Below the pieces are notes generated by a model. That model made no database searches. It was not told the origin of the DNA and was given only the letters and a program-made list of their open reading frames with translations. A program made the position numbers and the translations under genes. 64,000 nt of DNA from Bimuria novae-zelandiae CBS 107.79 (Eukaryota > Ascomycota > Dothideomycetes > Pleosporales > Didymosphaeriaceae), in assembly GCA_010015655.1 (NCBI GenBank), contig ML976769.1, forward strand, positions 124,001 to 188,000, read 5' to 3'. Position 1 is the first letter of the stretch, and each line of letters begins with the position of its first letter. This document shows, piece by piece, positions 13,232 to 24,870 of the stretch.

Positions 13232-13776
13232 TAGTAGTAGTAGTAGTAGTATTGATTAACGTCCAGGAACGTAACGTTCTAGCCTCCCGTGGGGCATGGG
13301 GACGTGCTAAGCTATATTTACAGAAAGCATTTCGTGCCTGCCGGCTGGCTACCATCAGAGTAGCCTTGTTGTACATAGCCCATCCTCCCTTTAATAGGTC
13401 TACCTGCTACTACAGGCACCTAGATACCTATAGTAGCCGGCCCTCATCTATGAGGGTGTTGTTGTCCTGCCCCTCTCTCCCTCGCCCTTGTAGCTCTGCT
13501 CCCGTACTGTCTTCCTCCCCCTACCTCGTACGAAGTAGGACCTCGTACGAGTTAGCAAGCTGCCTTGTACCTTGAGTAAAAACCTCGTAGGGGAAAACCT
13601 NNNNNNNNNNNNNNNNNNNNNNNNNNNNNNNNNNNNNNNNNNNNNNNNNNNNNNNNNNNNGCTTTTTGCGGATAAAGAACGTGATTCTAGTAATCAGCTT
13701 GTTCAGGCGAACAATTTCATACTACAGGAACCCCCCACACGGTCGTGTGGGTGGAATCACGATTTTGGTGTTCCTG
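13232..13776 (-). mobile_element. Short non-RIPed retroposon (SINE or 5'-truncated LINE) with (TAG)n tail
   Basis: A 545-bp insertion lies exactly between two copies of the 15-mer AGGAAAACGGACGAG (13217-13231 and 13777-13791). Removing it rejoins the RNase H frame of Gypsy-2. At its left edge is a (TAG)n tract followed by a block that closely matches the 3' end of LINE-B at 58143-58215 (GTCCAGGAACGTAA, then GGGCATGGGGACG). So the element is minus-oriented with a 3' microsatellite tail and was probably mobilised by that LINE family. Base composition is balanced, with CA and TG common, in contrast to its RIPed host. A hairpin CCCACAC..GTGTGGG lies at 13734-13751. It contains the assembly gap. 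Confidence 0.8.
13601..13660. other. Assembly gap, 60 N
   Basis: A run of 60 N inside the short retroposon. The true length and content are unknown, so open frames that cross it are not meaningful. Confidence 0.99.
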
Positions 13777-15279
13777 AGGAAAACGGACGAGCAGACGCTC
13801 TTAGCAGAATAAATAATAATAGAGAAAAAGTTAAAACCTACTCCGTAATACTAAAGAAGAATCCTAACAGTTCCTTGGAACTAATAGCAGAACTTAATTA
13901 ACTCCTTATACTTACACGGGAAGTACTAAAGGAACAATAGATAGAGGTTATACAATAATACCACGACGACCCTGCATATACACACCCTGGAATTAGAAAA
14001 ACAATAGAGCTAATCCAAAGGAACTACAGCTTTAAGGGAATTAAGGAAGTAGTAACAACCTATATACGTAAATGCGCAGATTACCAGCGTAATAAACACG
14101 TAACACATCCTAAATATAGAGAAATATAAGCTATCTAGATACCCACAGCACTATGGGAAGACATCGTAATAGACTTTATTACAGGATTACTAAAGTTAAA
14201 GGATCCCACAAACAGAGTAAGTTACGACGTAATACTGGTAATAGTGTGCAGATTCACTAAATATATAGAATTACTATCGTGTAAAAAGGTAATAATAGTA
14301 ACGGAACTAGCGTTCCTTATCCTAGATTAACTTATACGATATCATGGCATTCCCAAGATAATTATTAGCGATAGAGACAAACTCTTCACTTTAAACTACT
14401 GGACAACACTCATGGCACTTATTAGAATAAAACGAAAACTATTAATAGCCTACCACCCACAGACGGACGGACAAACAGAACGTACGAATTAAATAATAGA
14501 AACGTACCTACGCATCTACTGCAACAACCAGAAGAATAACTAGATTTCCCTATTACTAATGGCATAATTAGCATATAATAACAAGATATTAGTAGTAACT
14601 AGATATACACCGTTCTATGTAAACTACAGAAGACATCCACATCTCTTTAATTAGACATTTCCTACTGCTATTAGAGCGGAAGAAGCCATTAACACGGCTA
14701 TAAAAATAAAAGAAATATATTAATAACTCTAAGGGAACCTCGAGAAAGCTTAACAGTAAAGTATTTCCTACACGAACCAAAAAAGAAAAACGGCACCTTA
14801 GCTAAAGAAGGGGGATAAAGCATATCTACTTACGAAAAATCTTTAAACCTAGAAGAAAAAGCACAAGAAACTAGATTATATTAAGGTTAGGCTATTTTTT
14901 ATTTCCGAACAAATATCACTAGTCAACTACTAATTAGAATTACCACTAGACGCCAAAATACACCTAGTATTCCACATAGACCGATTAGAACTAGCGGACC
15001 CAGAGACACTAGTTAAAACCACCTTCTATTACTAGACAGAGGAAGAAACCGAATTCGAAGTTAAAAAAATACTATAACACACGGGTTAGCCACGAACCTA
15101 CTTAATTAAGTGGAAAGGATATCCACACTTAGAAGACACATAGGAACTAGAAGTAAACCTTAATAACTATTACTAATTATTAGCACAATACTATCGTTAG
15201 ACCACAAGAAGGAATTAGGAACGATTAAAGGAGAACCTAATAAAAATTTGTTAAAAAGAAGATCTATTAATAGATTAGG

Positions 15280-15777
15280 AAAGGGATTATTAGCCTGTAA
15301 CTAGCCTGGATTAGCGAAGAAATTATTTTAGAATAGAGTATCTACACTCGAGCTCTCCGTCTCTTGCACCTTATCCTAGGTTTCTAGTAACATCCTATCC
15401 TAACGCGCAAATAACCTCTTATAACTCTTAATCTTTAATAACTTACGCTTATAGTAAGTAAGTTCTTATTAACCGCGTAACGCTTCTTTCTTAGCGCGAG
15501 CTAACGCTAATTATTTTTTATGCTTCTTATCCTCTACCTTCTTCTACTCCTCTTTAAGAATAAATAATTCACACTCGCTCCTTGCAGCGATACAACTAGC
15601 GCAATAACTAGACGTAGTATCTATAAAATAATAGATATTTAGCTTTTTGTAGTGACTATAACAAAAAGGCATCTCTTTACTACTCCCTTTAACACGACAA
15701 ATACGATTACGCTATTCTTAGGTTAAAGTCTTCTTGCGAGGCGCGCGCGCTTTACGGGGCTTAGGATCCTTAGGCAT
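15280..15777 (-). pseudogene. Antisense Cys-cluster/coiled-coil ORF inside Gypsy-2
   Basis: On the strand opposite to gag-pol, between the chromodomain and the 3' LTR, an ATG at 15777 opens MPKDPKPRKARAPRKKT. This is followed by a Cys-rich part with FCYSHYKKLNIYYF and then YCASCIAARSECELF. After it comes a Lys/Glu-rich, coiled-coil-like stretch (KKVEDKKHKK, LALARAKKEALRG). The frame is broken by about ten TAA/TAG codons of the RIP type but stays readable for about 160 codons. The spacing suggests an ancestral CxxC...C...CxxC...C zinc-binding cluster with some Cys converted to Tyr. I infer an accessory gene carried by the retrotransposon. Its function is unknown, and the 3' limit is approximate. 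Confidence 0.55.
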
Positions 15778-15908
15778 AGTTAGGAAGGTATTAAGGCTAG
15801 AACGCGAAAATAGCGACTCACGCGGGTATTTATATACGACAACCGTATCTATAGCTAGGGGGCGCGGAACGAGGATACTAAGGACGCTATCTAGAAGAGG
15901 GGAGGTAA

Positions 15909-16366
15909 TGTTAGAATCTAAACATGTATAGAACGCGAAGGACCAACGGGCCTTAGTAGAAGTAACACTTAGCGGGGTCGCGTAACCAAGGTCACGTGAT
16001 ATACTATCTAGCCAAGACTTACTATCCTGCTAAGATTATGGAAGGTGCACTATCCACGGACGGCGCGACCATCTATCGGAATCTAGGAATAGTAGAAAGA
16101 GAGATAAACGGTAAGGTTTACCCCTCTTATATATAAACCCACACGAATACCCTTAAGGCATTCGTGTTTAACCTGTTTATTAATCTATTATTTAGATCTA
16201 AATAAGCAACCTTGTTAATTTAATTATGCTATACACACCTTTAATACTAACGCCCTTAGTGACAGGCGCAAGCTATCACTATAACCCTCTCTCGTCCTAC
16301 TAGTACTCTTGCCCGAGAACCAACCTTAGCCCCTTAGAGAATAGCTACCTCTTTGGGATCTTAACA
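15909..16366 (+). repeat. Gypsy-2 3' LTR
   Basis: 458 bp, equal in length to the 5' copy and ending TTAACA. Differences from the 5' LTR are mostly transitions of the RIP type. The TSD CTAAA follows at 16367-16371. Confidence 0.92.
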
Positions 16367-16739
16367 CTAAATAACTAGCACTTATTATTATCGCGAATTT
16401 ATCTTTACTATTAAGGTATATAGAAGTATTATAGTATTAAAGTATTTTAACTATAAGACCTACTTGCGGGTCTATAAAGTGTTAGTTTATTTAAGAAAGT
16501 GTAGTAAGTACCTAAAAAGAGGCGTAAAGCGCAATATAGCTATTACTTATAATAAATTTTTTTATTTAATTATTAAAAAGCGAAAATTAGATGCGTAAAT
16601 TCTAGAGGCGCGAAAAGAGTAAGATATAGTATTTAAAGCTATACGCGTAGCACGCGTAAAAAAAATACTTAGCTAAATAGTTAGTATTAAATATAAAGTA
16701 TACTAAAAAGTTAATTGCTATTAAGAGCGTTACCTTAGA

Positions 16740-19700
16740 GGAGTTAGAGGGGGACCTGCCTTAGCCCTCCTGGCCAAATGGCCTGGCTGAGTTTACCCCG
16801 ACTATCTGGTTAGCTATGGAGGAGCTCCCTCCTGACTTCTAGGATAACCCGCCGTCTCTGGCATCCTAGGCCCTCCTAGGGCGCGGGGTGTTAGGGTGTT
16901 CTTTATAGAACCTGTCTAGGATAGTTTTATAATTAATAAGGTTGCTTACTAGTTCTTATATATTATAGCCTTCTAGCTATCCTTCCTATTTTACTAGGTA
17001 CTTATATTAACGCCTAAATTTTTATAGATTTTTAATTACTTTAACTTTATATTCCTTATTCTTAAGTTTTAAGTATAATTTTAATTCAGCGTTTAGTAGT
17101 GCTAGTTCTAATAATAATTTATAGAAGACTAGGTAGATGCGTGTATTTATAAGTAATTATAGTTTAAAATTAACTAGTTCTCTAACTTTTTAGACCTTAA
17201 ATAGTTTTTTTTTTTAATTTAGTTTCTCGCTTAGTTTTATTATCTTAAGATTTTTTTTATAAGAGGGGGACTCTATCCCCCTCCTTAAAAGTTAGTCCTT
17301 TAATTCTTTTTTTATTTACTTATTTTGCTATTTACTTATTGCGTTGTGCGATGTTCTTATATAGTGTTTCGTGCAGATTTTGCATAAGTTTGGCTTTATT
17401 TATCGCGGAGCAAAAGGCTAACCTTCTGCTCCTCATGAGTAGAATATCATTTAAGGTTACATTATTAGCTACGTTTTTCGCAACGCTTTTAATGTCTAAC
17501 GGATCCTGATAAGTCGTCGGCTTACGTCCGTGGTTAGCGTAGTATGGCGAGTACCTTATAGTCGCCAATCTTGCGCTATTATATGCTAGCTAGGCTATTA
17601 GTAATAGCTTAACTTAATTATTGTAAAGCTTATTTATATATATTTAGAAGTACTATTCTAACGTCTAATTCGTTTGCTTAGTCTAGCTATTTGTCTTAAG
17701 GTGGAAGCTCGTCGTAAGCTTATATTTAATCTTTAATTTAGCTATAAACGTGGTCTAATATAATAATATAAATATCTTAGCCCTGTCTATAATAAATACA
17801 TCTAGTTGTCTACCCTGTAATATAAGTTTTTATTCTACTATATAAGCTAATTTTTTTACTAATATAGCTTCTTTAATTAGCACGAACCTTAATTCCTTAG
17901 TTAGTTAATAGACTATAACTAAGATAAAGTTATAGGGTTCCTTATTCCTTAGTGCTAATAATACTAGTAGCTTTACGATAAAGTCTTTAGTTACGCTTAA
18001 CTATAGTTTTAGGAGTAGTTATAATGGCTATAAAAGGCTATAGGGCTTATATCTCTTAAGCTTAATTTTATAACTGGCTAAATAGTTGCGTAGAACCTTT
18101 TATACCACCTATATATTCGTTCGCAATTTAACGCGTTATTTTAATAATTTCTAGGTGTCCCTAGTCCCTATCTTTATATAGCTTCTTAATTAACAGCGGG
18201 GCTACTTACTTATTAATTTAGATATAGTTTTAATAGTCTCGTGCTATTAATCTTATAGCTTTATAAAGATTATATGCTTAATAGTCCTTATCTATAAGTC
18301 TTTCGTAATTTTAAATTCTATCTATAGCTAGTTTATAATAAGTAAAGTCTATGCGTTGCACTTTTAGTGCTATCGTAAGCTATATTTTATTATAGCAAAA
18401 GGTTCTGTCTTTTATATAAGTTAGAATTATAATATAGTTACCTCTATTATTTTCTTCCTTTAAGTCTAATTATTTACTTAGCGCATTTGCCACGGCGTTT
18501 ACGTTTTTTAGTAGGTTTATAATATAAAAGTTAAACTCTACTATTTATTTAAACTATTTAGCCTATTATTAATTAAGCTTCTTGGTCGTTATAAAGCGCG
18601 TAAGATTAAGGTAATTAGAGAATACCTTTATTTAGTACATAGCTCTTTTAAGCTACGCTTCTTATTATTTAAAAGGGTTAATAATTACTAGTAGTTTTTT
18701 ATTATAGATTTTATAATTAAACTCTATCCCTAAAATCTTTCTTGCGTAATAGAAGACTAGTTTCTATTTCTTATTATTATATTCTTATAGTAGTATAGCT
18801 TCTAGCGCATAATCTAATGCGTCTGTATAGATATAATGTCGTCTCTCTAGGTCGTATATCCGTAGCAGGGGTGCTATTAGGAATAGGCACTTTAGTTATT
18901 TAAAAGCCCTTCCCTCTACCTCTTATAGAGGTCGCTATTTTCCTATCTTTATAAGTTCCGTTAGTAGAGCGGTGACTTTAGAGTAGTTCCTAATAAATTT
19001 ATAATAGAATTTAGTAAAGCCTAAAAAGAATTAGATATTTTTTACTAATTCTAGTAGTAACTATTCGTTTATTATTATAATATTTTTAGGTCTATCTAAA
19101 AACTTCCTAGGATATTATAAATCTTAAATATTTTATCTTAGTAAGGTGGAATTTAAACTTCTTAGGGTGTAAGAGTAATTAATACTTTTATAGCTTTTAT
19201 AACACCTTATAGATATGTCTTTTATACTCTTTTAAGGTTCCGCTTAAATACACTAGTATATTATTAAGGTATGCTGTGTAGAATACGTCTAAGTATTTAT
19301 ATAATACTTAATTTATTAGTTCCTAGAAGGTTGCTAGGGCGTTCGTTAGTCCTATTAGTATAACTATATACTTAAAGAGGCTATATCGCGTATAAAAAGT
19401 TATTTTCTACTTATAACCTTTCGCAATTTAAATCCTATAGAATCTATTCTAGACATTAAATTTTATAAACTACTTAGCTCTTTAGAGTTAATCTATAAGC
19501 TCTGTTATTAATAGTAAAAAGTAGCGATTTTTAATAGTTCCAGCATTTAGCTATTTATAATCTATATAAAGTCGCAGCCTGCCGACTTTCTTATAAATAA
19601 AGAGTATAGGGAAGGCTATAAGGCTTTAACTAGGCTACTATTTCCCTAAGCGCAGGTTCTTCTATATTAGCTCTTTTAACTCTTTTTCTTATTTATAGAT

Positions 19701-22700
19701 AAGGGGTCTTAGGTGCTCTAGGTATAGTTTAGCTTCTTTTACTAGTAGTATTTCGTGATTCTACTTCTTATATTTAAGTAAGATAGTCTTGTTATGTTCT
19801 TTAAATAGGTCTATAAATTCCTTATATTCTTTTAGTAGACCTAGGTTATTAGGAACTATCTTAGCTTCCTAAACCTATATATAGTGTACCTGCCCTAAGT
19901 ATTGCTTTAAGATCTTATTTATCTTATAAACTAATATCTTTTATATTATAGATAGTTAGTTCTCCTTCCTTTTCTAAAGTTTCTGGAGAGTTTCCCTTTT
20001 ATTATGGCCCCCCTAAGCTATTAATAGCAGATTTCGGGGAACCATTATTTATTTAATTTAGTCTATTTATAGATTATATTACTCTAGCTATTTATATCTA
20101 ACGGTAGCTTTAATGTCTCCTATCTCTATAATAGTAAAAACATGTTAGCTTTCTAGGCCTTTTATGTTAACTTATACTAGCGCTGTCTTAAAGTATAGCT
20201 AACTATTACTATATCCTTATAACTAGGTCTTATCCGCAAGTCCTATTTATAGCAGTATCTTTTTATTATAATATAGTATATCGCATTTCTTAATTACTTA
20301 TAAGGCTATTAGACGCGCGTCTACCTTGTATTGGCGCAGGTCACTTAAAGGATCGATATTAGCGTATCTCTTAGCAGAGGCATATGGGAGTACGTGTATA
20401 AGAATATAGCCTCGAATAAATTAAGTGCCTATAGGCCTGGTACGAAAGGATACGGAAAAGGTACTAAACTACAAAGGTCTTAAGCTCCTCTAAATACACC
20501 TCTTCCCAAATGGCTAGCTAGCACATATCTGCTATAGGTTGACCGTCGGTCTGATGGATCCGAAATAGGTCCGAATCGGATCCGTAGTTCCCCATCGGTC
20601 TGATAGATCCGAAATTGGTCCGAATCGGATAAGTGTCGGTTTTCGGATGATCTCGAATCCTGTCTTGACTGGCCAAGGGTTCTCGTGTCGACGAGCGATT
20701 GTTCCTGTTACATACCTTTAAGTTAATAAGTACTATAACGTAATGTCCGTGCACTATAATATTCTTAATTAAGTATTTCTTAACTTGGCAAGTGTCTACT
20801 TAATAAGCTATAATAAATACACTATTACTAGTGTAGCTTATTATCTAATAATAATTTAGTTTTTTAAATCCTATAACTAGCTCCCTGTAGCCTCTTAGAT
20901 CTAATTCTTAATCCATGCTAATTTTAAGATTTCCTAAATCCTATACTATTTATATTATTATTAATATAAGGCGTAGGTCTCTTAGATCTTATTAGATTTA
21001 CATACTCCTAGTATCCTATATTGTGGGCAATTTGGAGTAAGGCATTCGTTCTAGGCTAATACGCTATGTCCTAGGTAGTTATTAGAGGAAGCTACTTCCT
21101 CCTATAAGCTTAGGTATATAAAGTACTATAAATAATACTAGTTTTATAAAATTAATATATAATTCTTGTCATTTCCTAGCTATATGTTTCTTATCGTTGT
21201 ATTAAGGTCTTAAGGGTCTAGGCCTTAGAGAAACTAGCTAGTCTTAAACTTCTATTATTAGTAAAACTCGTAGTTATTATTAAAGTCTTAGTATTATTTA
21301 TTCTACTTATAGTAGTTATTAGGTATATTATATTAGCTTTTTTTTGTTAATAATACTCTAAGTCTCCTAGAAAGTATATAGTCTTAATTTAAGCCTTAAA
21401 GTGCTGTTAACATCCTTTACGCGTGTATTACCACCACTTAGCGTATTTATATTATTCTAGTATTGTAACCTGGCGTAGGTAGTGCTCTGGGAGGCCTCAT
21501 AGCTTCTTGGCGAGCCAATAGGCGTCCCACGCGTGTGGTCCTTAGACGACCACCTTTGTCTTGCACTGAGACGAGTGGTGCAGTGTGCTACTACACATTT
21601 AATAGGTGTTATCTGCTAGTCGTTAAAAGACCTAGTATTCGTAGAGGACCTTTCGGTCCTCCTCCTATTTTACTAGTTCTAGGATTTCTTGCGTAAGGTC
21701 TATCTCGTCAGCTTTTGCCGGCGTGAGAGTAGTCATGGTCACGTGTAAGAGACTAGTCGTGCTAACCTTAGTCTTTGTTTTTAGGTAGTCCTGTGCGAAG
21801 TGGCCCTGTTCTCCGTATTAGAGGCAGGCTTTATTCTTAAACCTTTAATCTCGCTCTTCCTGCGAGATACTATTCTTGCCTTAGTAGCCCTTTTTTAGCT
21901 TATATTGCTACTTTCTTTTGCTATTTTCTTTTTATACTATTAGGCTTTATTAGTTATAATAATATCCCCGTCCCTATCCTTTCTTATAGACTAGATACTA
22001 GTTTCCCTCTTAGAGAGTAGTTAAGTGCCGTGCTATTTTCTAGCTTTTATTTATATTAGTAATTATCTATTTTAATAGTATTATTTATAAGTTCTTTTAG
22101 ATTATCTGCCGTTTCTTAGTGGACTAGTTTATCCTTAACTATTTCTTTTAGTCTATTATAGTAGGTAATTATAAGTAAGACCTCTCCCTATTTATTAAGC
22201 TCCGCTATAATCTACTTAAATTTTAAAGTATAGAATACTATTAATGTTTTTTAATATAGGCACGAAAGGCGTATTTTAGCTTAATATTTTTTATTAATTA
22301 TAGTAAATATTCCATTTATAGCTATATAAAAAAACTCTTAGTCTTTAAAGGCGTCCCTAGTAGTGTTTAAATTTCAATTTTTAAGTTTACTATGCTTAAA
22401 GAAGTTATTAATTATTAGTTTAGCCTATATAGCTACCTTATCCTGCATATTTATGTAGGTCACTAGAATCTTATCTTACTTTATCTTAAACCTTCCTAGG
22501 TTATAGCGGATAAATAGTTCTATCTAAGTTAGAAACGTTCCTAAGTAGCCTTTACTAGTGTAGGATTTAGGCTTTAAAACTTTTAGTTAGTGTCTCGCAT
22601 CCTCCTACCTGCCTATTTTCTTACTTATCTTATTAATAATTTCCAAGAGCTAGGCTATCTAAGCTACTTATTTAGTAACTAGCTCTCTTAGCGTCTTTTC
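16740..22700 (-). pseudogene. Gypsy-1 gag-pol (RIPed)
   Basis: Read on the minus strand from about 22700 downward. Gag has a zinc knuckle at about 21800-21850 (C--YGEQGHFAQDY). A protease-like region lies around 20100-20450. Reverse transcriptase has YLNNILVYL, the YLDD box, near 19255-19285, followed by FKFHLTKIKYLRF. The end of integrase at 17332-17568 is still open and reads YSPYYANHGRKP, the usual (S)PFxxxYGxxP motif. A C-terminal chromodomain follows around 16900-17050, with KYLVK-EG and then LDRFYKEHPNTPRP. Former Trp/Gln codons are stops. A non-RIPed block sits at 20480-20740. Confidence 0.82.
20480..20740. repeat. Non-RIPed block with a 36-bp direct repeat
   Basis: Composition here switches from TA-rich to balanced. 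Two 36-bp copies lie at 20546-20581 and 20595-20630, each starting TCGGTCTGAT and ending CCGAATCGGAT, with two mismatches. Each holds an inverted ATCCGA...TCGGAT pair. The block lies inside the Gypsy-1 coding region and may be a small insertion (MITE-like). I could not find convincing terminal repeats or a TSD. Confidence 0.5.
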
Positions 22701-22763
22701 TTTGTACGCTAGGACTATAGTTATTAAACTAGGTCTTATTATTATACTATAGGGTAATTAAAG

Positions 22764-23192
22764 TGTTATAAGGCGCTTACACCTTATTCTAATCTAAGTT
22801 AATGTAGTAAAGTATTATAGTACTTTATAAATTATTTAGTAGTATAAGTTAATGCAATACTTAGCGCGTAGCTAAATAATTTAATCTTATAATAAATAAA
22901 ATAACTATTAGTCTATATAGGAGAATAAACTCGTATAGAAGATATATAAGTTGACTATAAGGAGCGTATAAAGGAAACCGTCCTGTGTATATATATACCT
23001 AGCTTGCTTAATTGCTTAGTACTACTAATTAACTAAGCAGTCACGTGCTTGTTTAGTTACTTAGTACTACTAATTAACTAAGTAGTCACGTGCTTCCGGG
23101 GCTTAGCTTCTTGGCGTACTTGTTAACCCGTTCCTCGACCGCCTGTCCTTATAAGCGCCCATCCCTCGTCATCTTGCTTCTGGTTCGTAACA
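22764..23192 (-). repeat. Gypsy-1 5' LTR
   Basis: 429 bp, bounded by TGTTATAAGG and GTAACA, with the TSD AAATC at 23193-23197. It includes a doubled unit containing TACTAATTAACTAAG and CACGTGCTT (about 23017-23091), present once in the other LTR. A TATATATA box sits near 22988-22996. Confidence 0.9.
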
Positions 23193-23560
23193 AAATCTAT
23201 TATTATAATGGAATGTAATACTATATAAATAATTAAGCTAGTTAATAAGAAAATCTTTTAGCTATAAACTAAGCTTCCCCACATAAATATCTATAATTAC
23301 TGGCGTTAATAGGAGGTAGTAATAGGATATATCTAAGCTAAATATATCTTATTTACTAAAATACTTGCTAACGTATTTACTAAAGTACTACTAACTAATA
23401 GGTAGAGAGGGCTCCTAAAGTAGTTAGGTTTAGTAGAATAAAAAGTGAGCGGAGTAACAACGTCTACGTAACTTAAAAAAAATCTAGACTTAAATTAAAA
23501 ATATAGTACTTAACTAAGATTAAGCTTATCTAGCTTAAAATGGGTTTCTAAGCTAAGGGG
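23193..23560 (+). pseudogene. Copia-0 pol fragment, right part (end of RNase H)
   Basis: This is the continuation of the frame interrupted at 1082. The translation holds LVNKKIF, LPHINIYNYW, EVVIGYI and FTKVLLTNR, matching the Copia RNase H end (ADxFTKALP). It is followed by a polypurine tract AAGGGGG near 23554-23561 and TATTAGATAG, probably the RIPed TGTTAGATAG start of the 3' LTR. The end of that LTR was not located. Confidence 0.7.
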
Positions 23561-24245
23561 GTATATTAGATAGAGGAGCTTTTAGGAATTAACTAATTAA
23601 GGCTTAGTAGTTAGACGCTAGCTAAGGGGTTAAAACTAGCTAAATAAAGTTTAGATCTAATATAATTAATATAATTATTACCTATTAAGATACACTATTG
23701 CATGCGAAAATCCTATTTAATAATTATATAAAAAGCGTAATATTGTGGCTACGTTGTAACTTAAAAGCTAGTACGCCTTTAGTAGCACGCTAAAGTTCTT
23801 TCTTACTTATAGGCTTTCTAATAGCTCTCATTTATAAAATAGCTTTTATAGAAGCCTTAAGGCTACGCTTTTTATTATTTTATAAGGTTTTAAGAGCGTA
23901 TTAGAGTTATTTAATAGTCCTGTAAGTGGCTACTCTAAAGGTCTATTTAGTAGCCTTTTTAGCTTTTTCCTATTCCCTTACTAGCTTAGCTATAGTCCTC
24001 GCCTAACGCCTTACTTTCTTCTTCTTTACCTTTACCTGCCTTATCTCCTTACGAAGCCTATTTATCTTAGCTTTCTAGTTATACTTACTCCTCCACGCAC
24101 TCTTAGAGCTACTAATAATTATATACCTTTTTAACCTTTCTTAAAAACTAAAATATAGCTTTACTATAATAATCTTTAAGCTTCTTAAGTAAAGGAGGCT
24201 TACCTTACTATTTACGTATTTTCTTATTAATTAAAGCCTTACGTG

Positions 24246-24684
24246 TGTTACGGTCCAGAAGTCGACGGTGGGACGGCGAGCCTTATAACGGCATCCGGGC
24301 CCCACCTTAGGCTTACGTAACGTCCCAGGCTGTTCCAGACGCCAAGACCATGGGACACCGTGGGACCACGTGACCCCGATCACGTAACGTCCTAGGAAAT
24401 CCCATGGGATCCCACGACGCCAGGATATAAGACATCGTGGTATTCTATGGGACAAGGAGGGTATATATACAGGACGGTTTCCTTTATACACTCCTTACAG
24501 TTAACTTACATATCTTCTATATAATCTCCTATACAGACTAATAGTTATCTTACTTTATTATAAGATTAGATTGTCTAGCCGCGCTAAGTGTCGCATCAAC
24601 TTATACTACTAAATAATCCGTGAGGCACCACGATACCTTACCGCCCTAACCCGGATCGGAACAAGGTGTGAGAGCCTCATAACA
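24246..24684 (-). repeat. Solo LTR-1, relative of Gypsy-1, weakly RIPed
   Basis: 439 bp with a perfect TSD ACGTG at 24241-24245 and 24685-24689. In minus-strand reading it starts TGTTATGAGGCTCTCACACC and ends CCGTAACA. About half (24475-24684) is close to the Gypsy-1 LTR. The other half is unrelated, GC-rich, and carries CACGTGACC and several GGGAC/CCATGGG blocks. A single LTR with a TSD means the internal part was lost by LTR-LTR recombination. Confidence 0.9.
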
Positions 24685-24870
24685 ACGTGGGCCCTTAACC
24701 TTACACTTAAAAAAGTTTTTTAAGCTAAGATTTAGTAAAAGGACTAGTTTAGCTTTTAAGTTTATTTATTATTTTAATTTTTAACTATTTAATATAGTAG
24801 ACTTTTAGTCTTCCTCTAATTTAATACACTTAAGATTAAGGACTTACTATTATATAAAGGGCTTAGACTA

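Larger units (their letters stand above)
11286..15260 (+). pseudogene. Gypsy-2 Pol with chromodomain (RIPed, split)
   Basis: The domains are in normal chromovirus order. Protease has AMLDSGAQESYISRKAL near 11407 and DVILGLPWL near 11628. Reverse transcriptase has PFGLTNAPATF near 12370 and YLND (YLDD family) at 12456-12467. RNase H has TDASD near 12902, then MYTLGKENGR, which is interrupted by the 13232 insertion and resumes with ADALSR at 13791. The integrase has AYTHPGIRKTIELIQRNY, a DFITG box and IAYHPQTDGQTERTN. The chromodomain has YLIKWKGYPHLEDT near 15100. Stops occur throughout. The Copia-2 and LINE copies show the same style of decay. Confidence 0.88.
8958..16366 (+). mobile_element. 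Gypsy-2 chromovirus, full length, RIPed
   Basis: The LTRs are 458 bp each (8958-9415 and 15909-16366) with a perfect TSD CTAAA at 8953-8957 and 16367-16371, inserted in the interior of Gypsy-1. Coding is on the plus strand: Gag with zinc knuckle, protease, reverse transcriptase, RNase H, integrase and a C-terminal chromodomain. An antisense open frame with a Cys cluster lies between the chromodomain and the 3' LTR. A 545-bp retroposon with a 15-bp TSD splits RNase H. The element is 7.4 kb including that insertion. Confidence 0.93.
1083..23192 (-). mobile_element. Gypsy-1 chromovirus, RIPed and nested
   Basis: This is an LTR retrotransposon transcribed on the minus strand. The LTR at 22764-23192 is the 5' LTR. 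The other LTR starts at 1083 and ends at 8904 and is split by two insertions. The 5-bp target AAATC occurs at both outer ends (1078-1082 and 23193-23197). The Copia-0 RNase H frame continues across the two ends, which independently confirms the element boundaries. The internal region (8905-8957 plus 16372-22763) encodes Gag with a zinc knuckle, reverse transcriptase, integrase and a chromodomain, all broken by stops. Gypsy-2 is inserted near its 3' end. Removing the nested elements leaves roughly 7.2 kb, a normal size for a fungal chromovirus. Confidence 0.9.

Noticed and set aside
13201..13901. Frames at 13201-13575 and 13572-13901 as host genes
   Set aside because: They are made of the retroposon, Ns and the resumed Gypsy-2 RNase H. 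The TSD and frame rejoining explain them.
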